This document shows, one piece after another, positions 39,839 to 50,198 of a DNA stretch of 64,000 bases. The notes under the pieces are model-generated. The model did not search any database and was not told where the DNA came from. It saw nothing but the letters and a program-made list of their open reading frames with translations. This DNA is from Acidimicrobiales bacterium (lineage in GTDB: Bacteria; Actinomycetota; Acidimicrobiia; Acidimicrobiales; DATDAH01), in contig JAEUJM010000041.1 of NCBI GenBank assembly GCA_016794585.1, positions 1 to 64,000 on the forward strand. Direction: 5' to 3'. Every line of letters starts with the position of its first letter. Positions within the stretch are counted from its first letter, which is position 1. The translations under genes were made by a program, and so were the position numbers.

Positions 39839-41356
39839 GTGAGCACGCGTGCCGGTCGACTCGCAGCACTCGGCGCCGCCGGCCTCGGCGGCCTCGCCGC
39901 CTACGACCTGCTCCAGCGCCGCCACGCCATCCTGCGCAACTTCCCGGTGGTGGGCCACCTCCGCTTCCTGCTCGAGGCCGTCGGTCCGGAGCTGCGCCAG
40001 TACATCGTCACCGACAACGACCAGGAGCGGCCCTTCACCCGGGATCAGCGACGCTGGGTCTACACGTCGTCGAAGCAGGAGAACAGCCTCACGGGCTTCG
40101 GCACCGACAACGACCTCGAGACCACGCCCGAGTACCTCATCGTCAAGCACGCCGCCTTCCCCGCCCACGCCGCGCCCGCGCCCCACGACGTCGAGGTGGC
40201 CTGCGCCAAGGTCCTGGGCGCCGCCCACGATCGCCCGCGCGCGTTCCGCCCCCGCTCGATCGTCAACATCTCGGCCATGAGCTTCGGGTCGCTCAGCGGT
40301 GCCGCCATCGAGGCACTCAACCGGGGTGCGGCGATCGCCGGCTGCTTGCACAACACCGGCGAGGGTGGCGTGTCCCGCCACCACGAACACGGGGGCGAGC
40401 TGATCTGGCAGATCGGGACCGGCTACTTCGGGTGCCGTGACGAGCGCGGCGGGTTCGACCTCGATCGGCTCGTGGCCCAGGTCGATCGGTCACCCGTCCG
40501 GGCCATCGAGATCAAGCTCTCGCAAGGGGCCAAGGCGGGCCTCGGCGGCGTCGTGCCGGGCGAGAAGGTCACCGACGAGATCGCGGAGATGCGTGGCGTC
40601 CCCGCTGGTGAGGACTGCATCAGCCCGCCCTACCACCGCGAATTCGCCGACGTCGACGGCCTGATCGACTTCGTCGAGCGCATCGCCGGCGCCACCGGGC
40701 TCCCCGTCGGCATCAAGTCCGCAGTGGGGGAGCAGGCGTTCTGGGACGAGCTCGCGTCCCGCATGGCCGAGCGGGAGGAGGGGCCCGACTTCATCACCAT
40801 CGACGGTGGCGAGGGCGGCTCCGGCGCGGCGCCGTTGGTGTTCGCCGACCACGTGTCGCTCCCGTTCCGCATCGGCTTCCCCCGGGTGTACCGGACGTTC
40901 GCCGAGGCGGGACTGGCCGACGACGTGGTGTTCATCGGCGCCGGCAAGCTGGGCCTGCCCGCCACCGCGCTGATGGCGATGGCACTCGGGTGCGACCTCG
41001 TCAACGTGGGGCGCGAGGCCATGCTCTCCATCGGCTGCATCCAGGCCCAGCGCTGCCACACCGGCCGCTGCCCGGCCGGGGTGGCCACGCAGACCCCCTG
41101 GCTGGAGCGCGGTCTCGACCCGGACCTCAAATCGGTGCGCTGCGCCAACTACCTGCGCGCCCTCCGCCACGAGGTGCTGCGCCTGGCCCGGGCCTGTGGC
41201 CGCACCCATCCCGCCTACGTCGACCTCGACTGCCTCGAGCTCGTCGACGCCGCCGCCGGTGCCCGTTCGGCACGCGACGTCTTCGCCTACGAGCCGGGGT
41301 GGGGCGTTCCCCCGGTCGTCGAGGTGCCCGTCCTCGTCACCACCCCCGACCGGTAG
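39839..41356 (+). CDS. FMN-binding glutamate-synthase-like protein
   Basis: 505 residues from GTG. An N-terminal hydrophobic stretch (LAALGAAGLGGLAAYDLL) precedes the glutamate-synthase central/FMN barrel: RSIVNISAMSFGSLS, LHNTGEGGVSRHH, IEIKLSQGAKAGLGG, DFITIDGGEGGSGAAP, and GCIQAQRCHTGRCPAGVATQ, whose three Cys match the [3Fe-4S] cluster. The glutaminase domain is absent, so this is a stand-alone GltB-like protein of uncertain electron partners and substrate. Confidence 0.9.
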   Translation: MSTRAGRLAALGAAGLGGLAAYDLLQRRHAILRNFPVVGHLRFLLEAVGPELRQYIVTDNDQERPFTRDQRRWVYTSSKQENSLTGFGTDNDLETTPEYLIVKHAAFPAHAAPAPHDVEVACAKVLGAAHDRPRAFRPRSIVNISAMSFGSLSGAAIEALNRGAAIAGCLHNTGEGGVSRHHEHGGELIWQIGTGYFGCRDERGGFDLDRLVAQVDRSPVRAIEIKLSQGAKAGLGGVVPGEKVTDEIAEMRGVPAGEDCISPPYHREFADVDGLIDFVERIAGATGLPVGIKSAVGEQAFWDELASRMAEREEGPDFITIDGGEGGSGAAPLVFADHVSLPFRIGFPRVYRTFAEAGLADDVVFIGAGKLGLPATALMAMALGCDLVNVGREAMLSIGCIQAQRCHTGRCPAGVATQTPWLERGLDPDLKSVRCANYLRALRHEVLRLARACGRTHPAYVDLDCLELVDAAAGARSARDVFAYEPGWGVPPVVEVPVLVTTPDR

Positions 41357-41390
41357 CCTCGCCCGCAACCGCAGGGCGGAAAGGAACCCC

Positions 41391-42383
41391 ATGTCCCTCG
41401 ACACCACCAACGGCACCGGCGCCGACGGCGTCCCGTCCGACGACGACGCCACCGATGTGGCCGACGCCGGACCCGCGTCGGAAGCCGCGGAACCTCTCGT
41501 CACCGTCGCCGGCGAGCAGGTGCCCGTGTCCCTGCTGGTCGAGCGCTACGAGGCCGAGCAGCTCCAGCTCCAGCGTCTGCGCAAGGAGGAGAAGGGCGCG
41601 GTCCGCCGCCGACGCCAGGAGGAGCAGCTGAAGCCGTTCCAGGTCGAGCTCCTCAAGCTCCAGCGCCATCTCGAGGCCAGCCATCAGCGCATGATCGTGC
41701 TCTTCGAGGGCCGGGACGCGGCCGGCAAGGGCGGCACCATCCGCCGGGTCACCCGCTACATGAACGAGAAGCACTACCGGGTGGTGGCCCTCGGCAAGCC
41801 CACCGAAGAGCAGCGCACCCAGTGGTACTTCCAGCGGTACGTCGCCCAGTTCCCCACGGGCGGCGAGATGGTCCTGTTCGACCGCAGTTGGTACAACCGG
41901 GCCATGGTCGAGCCCGTCTTCGGGTTCTGCACCGACCTCGAGTACAAGAACTTCATGCGGGGCGTCGTCGGCTTCGAGAAGGACCTCGTGCGTCAGGGCA
42001 CCATCCTCGTGAAGCTCTACTTCAGCGTGGACAAGGAAGAGCAGGCGAGGCGGTTCGAGCGCCGGCGGGACGACCCCCTGCGCCAGTGGAAGCTCAGTGA
42101 GATCGACGTCCAGGCCCAGGAGCACTGGGACGACTTCACCGACGCCAAGTACAAGATGCTGAAGCGCACCTCCACCGCGGACGCCCCCTGGACCATCATC
42201 CGCTCGGAGAACAAGCACCTCGCCCGCCTCAACGCCATGCGGGTGATCCTCAACGCCGCCCCCTACGCCGAGCGGTCCGCCGACCTGGACTTCGTCCCCG
42301 ACCCGCGCATCGTCGTTTCGGGCGCGCACGAACTCGAGCTGATGGAGGCCGAACGCATGGCGAAGGGCAAGTTCGCCGGCTGA
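41391..42383 (+). CDS. ppk2: Polyphosphate kinase 2
   Basis: 330 residues; ATG after GGAAAGGA. An acidic N-terminal extension (about 1-60) precedes the PPK2 domain: VLFEGRDAAGKGGTIRR (Walker A), EEQRTQWYFQRYVAQFP, VLFDRSWYNRAMVEPVFGF (Walker B), the lid RRRDDPLRQWKLSEID. PPK2 uses polyphosphate to phosphorylate nucleotides, usually GDP or ADP. The subclass is not certain from sequence alone. Confidence 0.95.
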   Translation: MSLDTTNGTGADGVPSDDDATDVADAGPASEAAEPLVTVAGEQVPVSLLVERYEAEQLQLQRLRKEEKGAVRRRRQEEQLKPFQVELLKLQRHLEASHQRMIVLFEGRDAAGKGGTIRRVTRYMNEKHYRVVALGKPTEEQRTQWYFQRYVAQFPTGGEMVLFDRSWYNRAMVEPVFGFCTDLEYKNFMRGVVGFEKDLVRQGTILVKLYFSVDKEEQARRFERRRDDPLRQWKLSEIDVQAQEHWDDFTDAKYKMLKRTSTADAPWTIIRSENKHLARLNAMRVILNAAPYAERSADLDFVPDPRIVVSGAHELELMEAERMAKGKFAG

Positions 42384-42434
42384 CAGCGGCCGAGAGGTCC
42401 GTCAGCGAGATTTGGAGTACATCTCACTTGATGA

Positions 42435-43821
<1,387 letters not shown>

Positions 43822-43822
<1 letters not shown>

Positions 43823-44274
43823 TGGCGCCGCGGAAGGAGCGCCGCGCGCGCGACGAGGCCGCGGCCGTGCGTCGACAGGCGCAGGGCAAGGGCGGGCGCA
43901 ACCCCGTCGACGACACCCCCGCCACCGTCGACCGCACCCGTCGGCGCCGCCGCCTGTTCTGGATGGGCGTGGTGGCGGCGGTGGTGGCCGGCGTCGCCTT
44001 CCTCGGTGCCTTCCCGGCGCGGACCTACTTCCGCCAGCAGTCCGCCACGGCCCGCGCCGAGTCGGATCTCTCCGCCCTCGACGCCGAGATCTCCGAGCTC
44101 CAAGGCCAGATCGACGATCTCCAGACCGACGAGGAGATCGAGGAGCGGGCCCGGGAGGACTACGCCATGACCCGCCCGGGCGAGGAGGTCGTCACCCTGT
44201 TGCCGGCGGCGCCGTCGCCGGTCGAGGTGCCCTCCGGATGGCCCTACTCCCGGCTGTTCGCGGCATCGCGCTGA
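43822..44274 (+). CDS. ftsB: FtsB/DivIC septum formation initiator
   Basis: 150 residues, overlapping the eno stop by one base. A basic cytoplasmic N-terminus (about 1-45), one transmembrane helix (FWMGVVAAVVAGVAFLGAF, about 46-64), then a coiled coil (ESDLSALDAEISELQGQIDDLQ) and DYAMTRPGEEVV typical of DivIC/FtsB. It belongs to the FtsQLB divisome complex. eno-ftsB is the conserved actinobacterial order, but DUF501-ppx, normally next, is about 8 kb away. Confidence 0.94.
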
Positions 44275-44293
44275 ACCGACTCAGGGGGACCAC

Positions 44294-45286
44294 ATGACCA
44301 TCCCGGTGGAGGCGGTGGGGCTGGTGCGCCGGTTCGGCGAGATCGAGGCCGTGGCCGGCGTCGATCTGCGGGTCGAGCCGGGTGAGGTCTTCGCGTTCCT
44401 CGGGCCGAACGGCGCCGGCAAGTCGACCACCGTGCGCATGCTCACCACCTTGCTGGCGCCGTCCGCCGGCACCGCCCGGGTGGCGGGCTTCGACGTCGTC
44501 GCCGAGGCCGCCCAGGTGCGGCGGGCCATCGGTGTGGCGCTCCAGGACGCCGCCATCGACCCCCTCATGACCGGGCGTGAGCTGCTGCGCCTCCAGGCCG
44601 TGCTCTACGGCCTGCCCCGGGCGCGCGCCGAGGCCCGCTCCGCGGAGCTGCTCGAGCGGGTCGGGCTCACCGCCGCTGCCGGCCGCCGGGTGGGCAAGTA
44701 CTCCGGAGGCATGCGCCGGCGCCTCGACCTGGCCCTGTCGCTCCTGCACGAGCCCGAGGTGCTCTTCCTCGACGAGCCCACCACGGGTCTCGACCCCAGC
44801 AGCCGCCTCAACCTCTGGGACGAGCTGCGCCGGCTCAACCAGGAGCACGGCACCACCGTGTTCCTCACCACCCAGTACCTGGAAGAGGCCGACCAGCTCG
44901 CCGCCCGCATCGCCATCATCGACGGCGGTCGCATCGTGCGCGAGGGCGAGCCCAGTGCGCTCAAGGCCGCCGTCGGAGCGCCCACCCTGCGCCTCGAGGT
45001 CCGCGACGACCAGGAGGCCGCGGCGCGAGCTGCGCTCGTGCCCTTCGGGCCAGAGCGGCCCGATCGGGCAGGGGTCATCGCCATCGGTCTCGAAGGCGGA
45101 GCCGGTGAGATGACCGCCGTCGTCCGAGCGCTCGACGAGGCGGCGGTGGTCATCGAGCACATGGAGCTGAACGCGCCCAGCCTCGACGACGTGTTCGCCG
45201 AGGCCACCGGGCGCCGCCTCGAGGGTGCCGGCGACGCCGCTGATCCCGACGTCGGCGCCGACGGGGCCGACGAGCCCGCGGCCTGA
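44294..45286 (+). CDS. ABC transporter ATP-binding protein (DrrA-like)
   Basis: 330 residues, ATG after AGGGGG. Walker A GPNGAGKSTT (about 37-46), Q-loop ALQDAAIDPLM, signature YSGGMRRRLDLA, Walker B VLFLDEPTTGLDP, H-loop TTQYLEEAD. The C-terminal extension (about 225-330) matches the DrrA/DUF4162 type of drug and lipid exporters. It is followed 3 nt later by the first permease. Confidence 0.95.
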   Translation: MTIPVEAVGLVRRFGEIEAVAGVDLRVEPGEVFAFLGPNGAGKSTTVRMLTTLLAPSAGTARVAGFDVVAEAAQVRRAIGVALQDAAIDPLMTGRELLRLQAVLYGLPRARAEARSAELLERVGLTAAAGRRVGKYSGGMRRRLDLALSLLHEPEVLFLDEPTTGLDPSSRLNLWDELRRLNQEHGTTVFLTTQYLEEADQLAARIAIIDGGRIVREGEPSALKAAVGAPTLRLEVRDDQEAAARAALVPFGPERPDRAGVIAIGLEGGAGEMTAVVRALDEAAVVIEHMELNAPSLDDVFAEATGRRLEGAGDAADPDVGADGADEPAA

Positions 45287-45288
45287 CC

Positions 45289-46113
45289 ATGGCCGTCGCC
45301 ACGAGCGCCACCGGCCGAGCCGGCGACGACCGGGACCTGCGCCCGGTCGCCCAGGCCTTCGCCCTGGCGGCCCGCTCGGCGCGCTCGACCGCCCGACAGC
45401 CCGAGATGTGGCTGCCGTCGCTCATTTTCCCCCTGCTCATCGCTGCGGTGAACAACTCGGCCATGGCGCGCGCTGTCAACCTCCCCGGGTTCCCGCCGGT
45501 CGATTCGGTCCTCCAGTTCCTCCTGCCCGCCACCATCGTCCAGGGAGTGATGTTCGGGGCGGTGTCCGGGGGCTCCGACCTCGCCCTCGACATCGAGAAC
45601 GGATTCTTCGAGCGGCTCCTCGCGTCGCCGGTGGCCCGCCCAGCGATCCTCGTCGGGCGCCTCGCCGGTGGGGCTCTCCTCGGGGCCTGCCAGACCGTGG
45701 TCTTCGTGGTCATCTTCGCCGTCTTCGGGGCCCGGGTGGAAGGCGGCCCGCTCGCGGTGCTGGCCCTCATGGCCATGGCGGTGGCCGTCACCTTGATGGT
45801 GGGCGGCGTGACCGCCGCGGTGGGCATCCGCACCGGCAGCCAGGAGACCGTCGACGCCGCCTTCCCCCTGATCTTCATCCTCTTGTTCATGAGCTCCGCC
45901 TTCTTCCCGGCTGAGCTGATGGACGGCTGGTTCCAGTGGATGGCCCTGCACAACCCGCTCTCGTGGATGATCGACGCCGCCCGCCGCCTCGTGATCTTCG
46001 GCTTCGACTGGTCGGACGCCTTCGAGGCGGTGGCCGTGCCCGCCGCCATCTCGGTGGTCACCATCGCCGTCGCCGTCCGCCAGATGCAGAAGCGCCTGGA
46101 GCGCGACCGATGA
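45289..46113 (+). CDS. ABC-2 type permease, first subunit
   Basis: 274 residues with about six transmembrane helices (for example LPATIVQGVMFGAVSGG, LVGRLAGGALLGACQTVVFV, VLALMAMAVAVTLMVGG, FPLIFILLFMSSAFFP). The DrrB-like features DIENGFFERLLASPV and LHNPLSWMIDAARRL are present. It overlaps the second permease by 4 nt (ATGA). Confidence 0.93.
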   Translation: MAVATSATGRAGDDRDLRPVAQAFALAARSARSTARQPEMWLPSLIFPLLIAAVNNSAMARAVNLPGFPPVDSVLQFLLPATIVQGVMFGAVSGGSDLALDIENGFFERLLASPVARPAILVGRLAGGALLGACQTVVFVVIFAVFGARVEGGPLAVLALMAMAVAVTLMVGGVTAAVGIRTGSQETVDAAFPLIFILLFMSSAFFPAELMDGWFQWMALHNPLSWMIDAARRLVIFGFDWSDAFEAVAVPAAISVVTIAVAVRQMQKRLERDR

Positions 46114-46913
46114 CCACTGTCGCGGCGCCGACGACCAGTGCGCCCGGCGGCCACGTGCTGTCGGTCGCACGCGGGCTCGCGCAGCGCAGCCTGGTCAACA
46201 TCGCGCGGACGCCCTCGGCGGTGGTGCCGACCATCGCGATGCCGTTGTTCTTCATCGTGGCCTTCAGCGGTGCCTTCAGCGCGCTCACCGAGATCCCGGG
46301 GTTCCCCACCGACAACCCGCTGAACTGGTTCATGCCCTGGGCCATCATGCAGGGGGCCGCCTTCGCCGGCATGGGGATCTGCTTCGGGGTGGCTCGCGAC
46401 CTCGAGAACGGCTTCTACGACCGTCTCCTGATGGCGCCCACCCACCGGGCCGGCCTCGTGCTCGGCCCGATGATGGCGGCGGCCGTGCGCGTGCTGCTCC
46501 CGGTGGTCACGGTGTCGGTGGTGGGCTTCGCCGCCGGCGCCCGGCTCACCGACGGTCTCCTCGGCCTCGTCACCCTCTTCGTGGCCGCCGAGGGGTTCGC
46601 GCTGATCGCCGGGCTCTGGGGTCTGGGGGTCGTGTACCGGGTGAAGAACCAGAAGTCGAGCGCGCTGATCCAGGTGGGCATCTTCGTGACGATGTTCCTC
46701 TCCGTCGGTCAGACCCCGATCGATCTCCAGGAGGGCTGGTTGCCCCGCGTGGCCCGCCTCAACCCGCTGACCTACATCATCGACATGGCACGGGCCGGCT
46801 TCGTGGGACAGATCACGTGGGACGACGTGTGGCCCGGGTTGGTGGCCATCGGTGCCGGCCTGGTCGTCTTCGGCACCTGGGCGCTGAGCGGATTCCGGCG
46901 TCTGGTCCGCTGA
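46110..46913 (+). CDS. ABC-2 type permease, second subunit
   Basis: 267 residues, paralogous to the preceding permease (compare DLENGFYDRLLMAPT and LNPLTYIIDMARAG with its DIENGFFERLLASPV and LHNPLSWMIDAARR). About six transmembrane helices. The two permeases and the ATPase would form a heterodimeric exporter. The substrate is unknown. Confidence 0.93.
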   Translation: MTTVAAPTTSAPGGHVLSVARGLAQRSLVNIARTPSAVVPTIAMPLFFIVAFSGAFSALTEIPGFPTDNPLNWFMPWAIMQGAAFAGMGICFGVARDLENGFYDRLLMAPTHRAGLVLGPMMAAAVRVLLPVVTVSVVGFAAGARLTDGLLGLVTLFVAAEGFALIAGLWGLGVVYRVKNQKSSALIQVGIFVTMFLSVGQTPIDLQEGWLPRVARLNPLTYIIDMARAGFVGQITWDDVWPGLVAIGAGLVVFGTWALSGFRRLVR

Positions 46914-46941
46914 GCGGCTGCCGACCTGACAGGATCTGCCC

Positions 46942-47487
46942 ATGCAGGTGACGATGACCGTGAACGGCGTGGTCGCGAGCCACGACGTGGAGCCCCGCCT
47001 CTTGCTGGTCCAGTACCTCCGAGAGGTGCTCGGGCTCACCGGGACGAACATCGGGTGCGACACCTCGTCGTGCGGTGCCTGCACGGTCCTGGTCGACGGC
47101 GAGTCCGTGAAGTCGTGCACGGTCCTGGCCGTGCAGGCAGAGGGTGCCGACGTCACGAGCATCGAGGGCCTCGCGGCGGGCGACGACCTGCACCCCGTGC
47201 AGGTGGCGTTCCGCGAGCAACACGGCCTCCAGTGCGGCTACTGCACCCCGGGCATGGTGCTGGCCGCGGTCTCGCTGCTGGCCGAGAACCCGCAGCCGAC
47301 CGAGCGCGAGGTGCGTGAGGGTCTCGAGGGCAACCTGTGCCGCTGCACCGGCTACCACAACATCGTCAAGGCGGTGCTGTCCGCCTCGGGTCAGTCGGTG
47401 GCCATCCTCGACACGGTCCGGCCCGGCTCGACCACGGCGCCCACCCTCAGCGGCGCCACCACCGGCGCCACGGAGGTGGGGTCGTGA
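46942..47487 (+). CDS. (2Fe-2S) small subunit of a molybdenum hydroxylase
   Basis: 181 residues. Ferredoxin-like N-terminal cluster ([17 protein letters not shown] then CTVLA: four Cys) and helical C-terminal cluster ([10 protein letters not shown] then [12 protein letters not shown]: four Cys). This is the CoxS/XdhC-small type that passes electrons from the Mo site to FAD. A CAGGAT box lies six bases before the ATG. It overlaps the FAD subunit by 4 nt (GTGA). No large Mo-binding subunit is adjacent. Confidence 0.94.
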   Translation: MQVTMTVNGVVASHDVEPRLLLVQYLREVLGLTGTNIGCDTSSCGACTVLVDGESVKSCTVLAVQAEGADVTSIEGLAAGDDLHPVQVAFREQHGLQCGYCTPGMVLAAVSLLAENPQPTEREVREGLEGNLCRCTGYHNIVKAVLSASGQSVAILDTVRPGSTTAPTLSGATTGATEVGS

Positions 47488-48323
47488 TCCCCGTCGCCTT
47501 CGACTACGAGCGGGCCACCAGCGTCGACCACGCCCTGGGCCTCCTGGCCGAGCACGGCGACGAGGCCAAGCTCATCGCCGGGGGCCACTCGCTGCTGCCC
47601 CTGATGAAGCTGCGCCTGGCCACGCCCGCCGTGCTCGTCGACATCGCCCGCCTCCCCGACCTCGCCTTCATCCGCGAGGACGGCGACGAGATCGCCATCG
47701 GCGCCCTCACCCGGCACCACACGGTCAACACCAGCGAGCTGCTCGCTCGGGAGGTGCCGCTGCTCGCCCACGCCGCCGGCCAGGTCGGCGACCCGCAGGT
47801 GCGCCACCGTGGCACCATCGGCGGCTCCCTGGTCCACGGCGATCCCGCCTCCGACCTGCCCGCGGTGCTGCTCGCCCTCGGCGCCCGGGTCATCGTCACC
47901 GGCCCGTCCGGCGAGCGCTCGATTCCCGCGGCCGAGCTGTTCACCGGCTTCCTCGAGACCGCGGTGGGCGAGGACGAGCTCCTCACCGAGGTGCGGGTGC
48001 CGCGCCTCGCCGGCCTCGGCTGGTCGTTCCAGAAGTTCACCCAGCGGGCCTGTGACTGGGCCATCGTCGGCGTGGCCGCCCAGGCGGGCGAGCCCGGCGG
48101 CGGCCGCGGTCCCGGGGTGGCCCTGGTGAACATGGGCGCCACGCCCCTACGGGCCACGGGTGTCGAAGGTGCACTCGCCGGTGGGGCCGACGCCGCGGAA
48201 GCGGCGGCGTTGGCCGCAGAGGGCACCGAGGCGCCCGCTGACCTCAACGCCAGCTCCGAGTTCCGAGAGCACCTCGCCCGCGTGCTGGTCCGACGCGCCC
48301 TCGACGAGGCCGCCGAAGGCTGA
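47484..48323 (+). CDS. FAD subunit of a molybdenum hydroxylase (CoxM-like)
   Basis: 279 residues from GTG. PCMH-type FAD domain: [19 protein letters not shown] and [21 protein letters not shown], the two FAD motifs of CoxM, plus a C-terminal CO-dehydrogenase flavoprotein domain. It takes electrons from the [2Fe-2S] subunit next door. The usual third gene, coxL, is missing; the next gene is unrelated. Confidence 0.94.
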   Translation: MIPVAFDYERATSVDHALGLLAEHGDEAKLIAGGHSLLPLMKLRLATPAVLVDIARLPDLAFIREDGDEIAIGALTRHHTVNTSELLAREVPLLAHAAGQVGDPQVRHRGTIGGSLVHGDPASDLPAVLLALGARVIVTGPSGERSIPAAELFTGFLETAVGEDELLTEVRVPRLAGLGWSFQKFTQRACDWAIVGVAAQAGEPGGGRGPGVALVNMGATPLRATGVEGALAGGADAAEAAALAAEGTEAPADLNASSEFREHLARVLVRRALDEAAEG

Positions 48324-48352
48324 GCCGCGGCCCACCGCAAGGCGGGACCGTC

Positions 48353-48358
48353 TAGTTT
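48353..48358 (+). promoter_or_regulatory. -10 box (TAGTTT), leaderless SGNH-like gene
   Basis: Eight bases separate it from the GTG at 48367. Confidence 0.5.
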
Positions 48359-48366
48359 GGGCACCG

Positions 48367-49854
48367 GTGGAGCGGGCACAGGAGTGGGCGGAGCGGGGCG
48401 CATCCCCCGCGGAGCGCCGACAGCCGTCGGCGTGGGTGGGCCTCGGGGCCGCCGCGGTGGTCGTCGCCTTCTTCGCGTGGCGTGGATTCGTGGTGCCTGC
48501 GGTCGTGGTCGCCGTCCTGGCCGTCGGCCTCACGGTCGCGCGCCACCGGTCGCCGGCGTTCGATCGCCGGGCGGGTCGTGTGCTCCACGCCGTCTCCCAT
48601 TGGGTGGGAGTCGTCCTCACCGTGGTGCTGCTCGGCATGCTCACCCTCCTCCTGATCCTGCCCGTCTGGCTCGTGGGGCGGGTGTTGCGCTGGGACGCGC
48701 TGCAACCGGCCCCGTCCCAGCGCGGCCAGTGGGACGCTCATACCGTTCGCCGGGCTCCCAGGAAGCTCGACCGGCGGCTCTTCGCCCTCGAGCCCCGGCG
48801 TCGTGGGTGGACCGCAGTGCACGGTCTGGTGGTGGTGGTCGTCCCGGTCGTGCTGGTGGCGATGGTGGCGTGGGGGGCGGTGGTCAGGCTCCGGCCGACG
48901 GCGGCGACGCCGCCGGCGACGTCAGGCGGCCTCCTCGCGTCGGGACCGTACCCGGGGGCCTTCGCCGATGCCCCATGGCAGAGCGACCTGCAGCGTGACC
49001 AGGGGGGTACCCAGGCACGGTACGACGCCGTGCTCGGGTGGCGGGGCCCCACCGAGTACACCAGCCAGTACGTGAACGTCCACGAGGGGGCGCGGGCGTC
49101 CTACGTCCCCGCGAACCTCGGCGCCGACCCGCTCGAGGTCTGGTTCTTCGGCGGCTCGACCATGTTCGGTTACGGCCAGCGTGACGACCACACGATCGTG
49201 TCCGGCATCGTCGAACGCGCCGAGGCCGACGGGATCCCGATCGACGCACGCAACTTCGGGGTGGTCGCCTACACCAATTGGCAGGAGGCCGAGTGGCTCA
49301 CGGAGCTCCTGACCACGCGCCCGCCGCCCGACCTGATCGTCTTCTACGACGGCAAGAACGATGTCGGCAACTACGTGTACCCGGGCCAGCCCCAGCACCT
49401 CTGGACCCAGTTCGGCTCGGAGGTCCAGCAGGCGCTCATCGACGCCGGCGCCCGCTTCCTGCCGGACGACCGCCCGGTGAACCAGGTGCCGTCACCGGAG
49501 AACGCCGCCCGGATCTACAACCAGGGGGTCCAATTCAGCCACCGGATCGCCGGTTCGTACGGCGTGCCCATCGTCACCTACTTCCAGCCCAACCTCTACA
49601 CCCGTGATCTGCCGGTCGACGACGACGTCATCACCTACGCGAACCTGGGCGACGTCTCCGACGACCGTGCCCTCTACGACCAGGTGCGGGCGCTGCTCGA
49701 TCCGGCCGTGCACGACGTCGCCGACTGCCTCGACGCGCTCGACGCCGAGGTCTACTGGGATGACGTCCACCACAACGAGCGGGGGGCGGACGCCATCGCG
49801 GGCTGCGTCTACGACGACCTCGCCCCGCAGCTCCGGGAGCTCGCCACCGGCTGA
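48367..49854 (+). CDS. Membrane-anchored SGNH/GDSL-like hydrolase
   Basis: 495 residues from GTG. The N-terminal part has several transmembrane segments (WVGLGAAAVVVAFFAWRG, VVPAVVVAVLAVGLTVA, VGVVLTVVLLGMLTLLLILP, and one near 155-175). The C-terminal extracytoplasmic domain (about 225-495) has SGNH blocks: WFFGGSTMFGYGQRD (Ser), LIVFYDGKNDVGNY (Asn), WDDVHHNERGADAIA (Asp/His). Such enzymes de-esterify or modify cell-surface sugars and lipids. Confidence 0.8.
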   Translation: MERAQEWAERGASPAERRQPSAWVGLGAAAVVVAFFAWRGFVVPAVVVAVLAVGLTVARHRSPAFDRRAGRVLHAVSHWVGVVLTVVLLGMLTLLLILPVWLVGRVLRWDALQPAPSQRGQWDAHTVRRAPRKLDRRLFALEPRRRGWTAVHGLVVVVVPVVLVAMVAWGAVVRLRPTAATPPATSGGLLASGPYPGAFADAPWQSDLQRDQGGTQARYDAVLGWRGPTEYTSQYVNVHEGARASYVPANLGADPLEVWFFGGSTMFGYGQRDDHTIVSGIVERAEADGIPIDARNFGVVAYTNWQEAEWLTELLTTRPPPDLIVFYDGKNDVGNYVYPGQPQHLWTQFGSEVQQALIDAGARFLPDDRPVNQVPSPENAARIYNQGVQFSHRIAGSYGVPIVTYFQPNLYTRDLPVDDDVITYANLGDVSDDRALYDQVRALLDPAVHDVADCLDALDAEVYWDDVHHNERGADAIAGCVYDDLAPQLRELATG

Positions 49855-49876
49855 CGGACGGGCGACTCGTGCGGAA

Positions 49877-50188
49877 TCAGGCCTCGTCGGCGGGGTCGTA
49901 CTCGTACTGCAGGGCGGAGCGGCCGGCGAGGATGGGCTTGATGCGCTCGGCGATCACCCGCTGGTGTTCGGGGTGGTCGCGGTAGGTTTCGTAGTCGGCG
50001 ACGGACGCGAAGTCGGCGATGACCGAGAGGCTGGCGTTGCCGTCGGCCAGGCCGAGGTCCTCACCCAGGCGGTACCTGTGGATCTCGGGGATCGCGGTGG
50101 GCAGCGCGGTGAGCTCGTCGAGGACGGCCCGGTGCTGATCCGGGGTGGACTCGGGCGTCCAGCGCAGAAGGACGATGTGTCGGATCAT
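49877..50188 (-). CDS. Dabb family (stress-responsive A/B barrel) protein
   Basis: 103 residues: MIRHIVLLRWTPESTPDQHR, LGEDLGLADGNASLSVIADF and DYETYRDHPEHQRVIAERI match the Dabb ferredoxin-like dimeric barrel. These proteins have varied roles, from stress response to polyketide cyclisation. It is 10 nt downstream of the SDR on the same strand, so the two may be co-transcribed. Confidence 0.9.
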   Translation of the reverse strand: MIRHIVLLRWTPESTPDQHRAVLDELTALPTAIPEIHRYRLGEDLGLADGNASLSVIADFASVADYETYRDHPEHQRVIAERIKPILAGRSALQYEYDPADEA

Positions 50189-50198
50189 CGGGGGCCTT

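Noticed and set aside
45150-47162. 670-codon minus-strand ORF opposite the ABC permeases
   Set aside because: Antisense to three well-supported genes; no domain.
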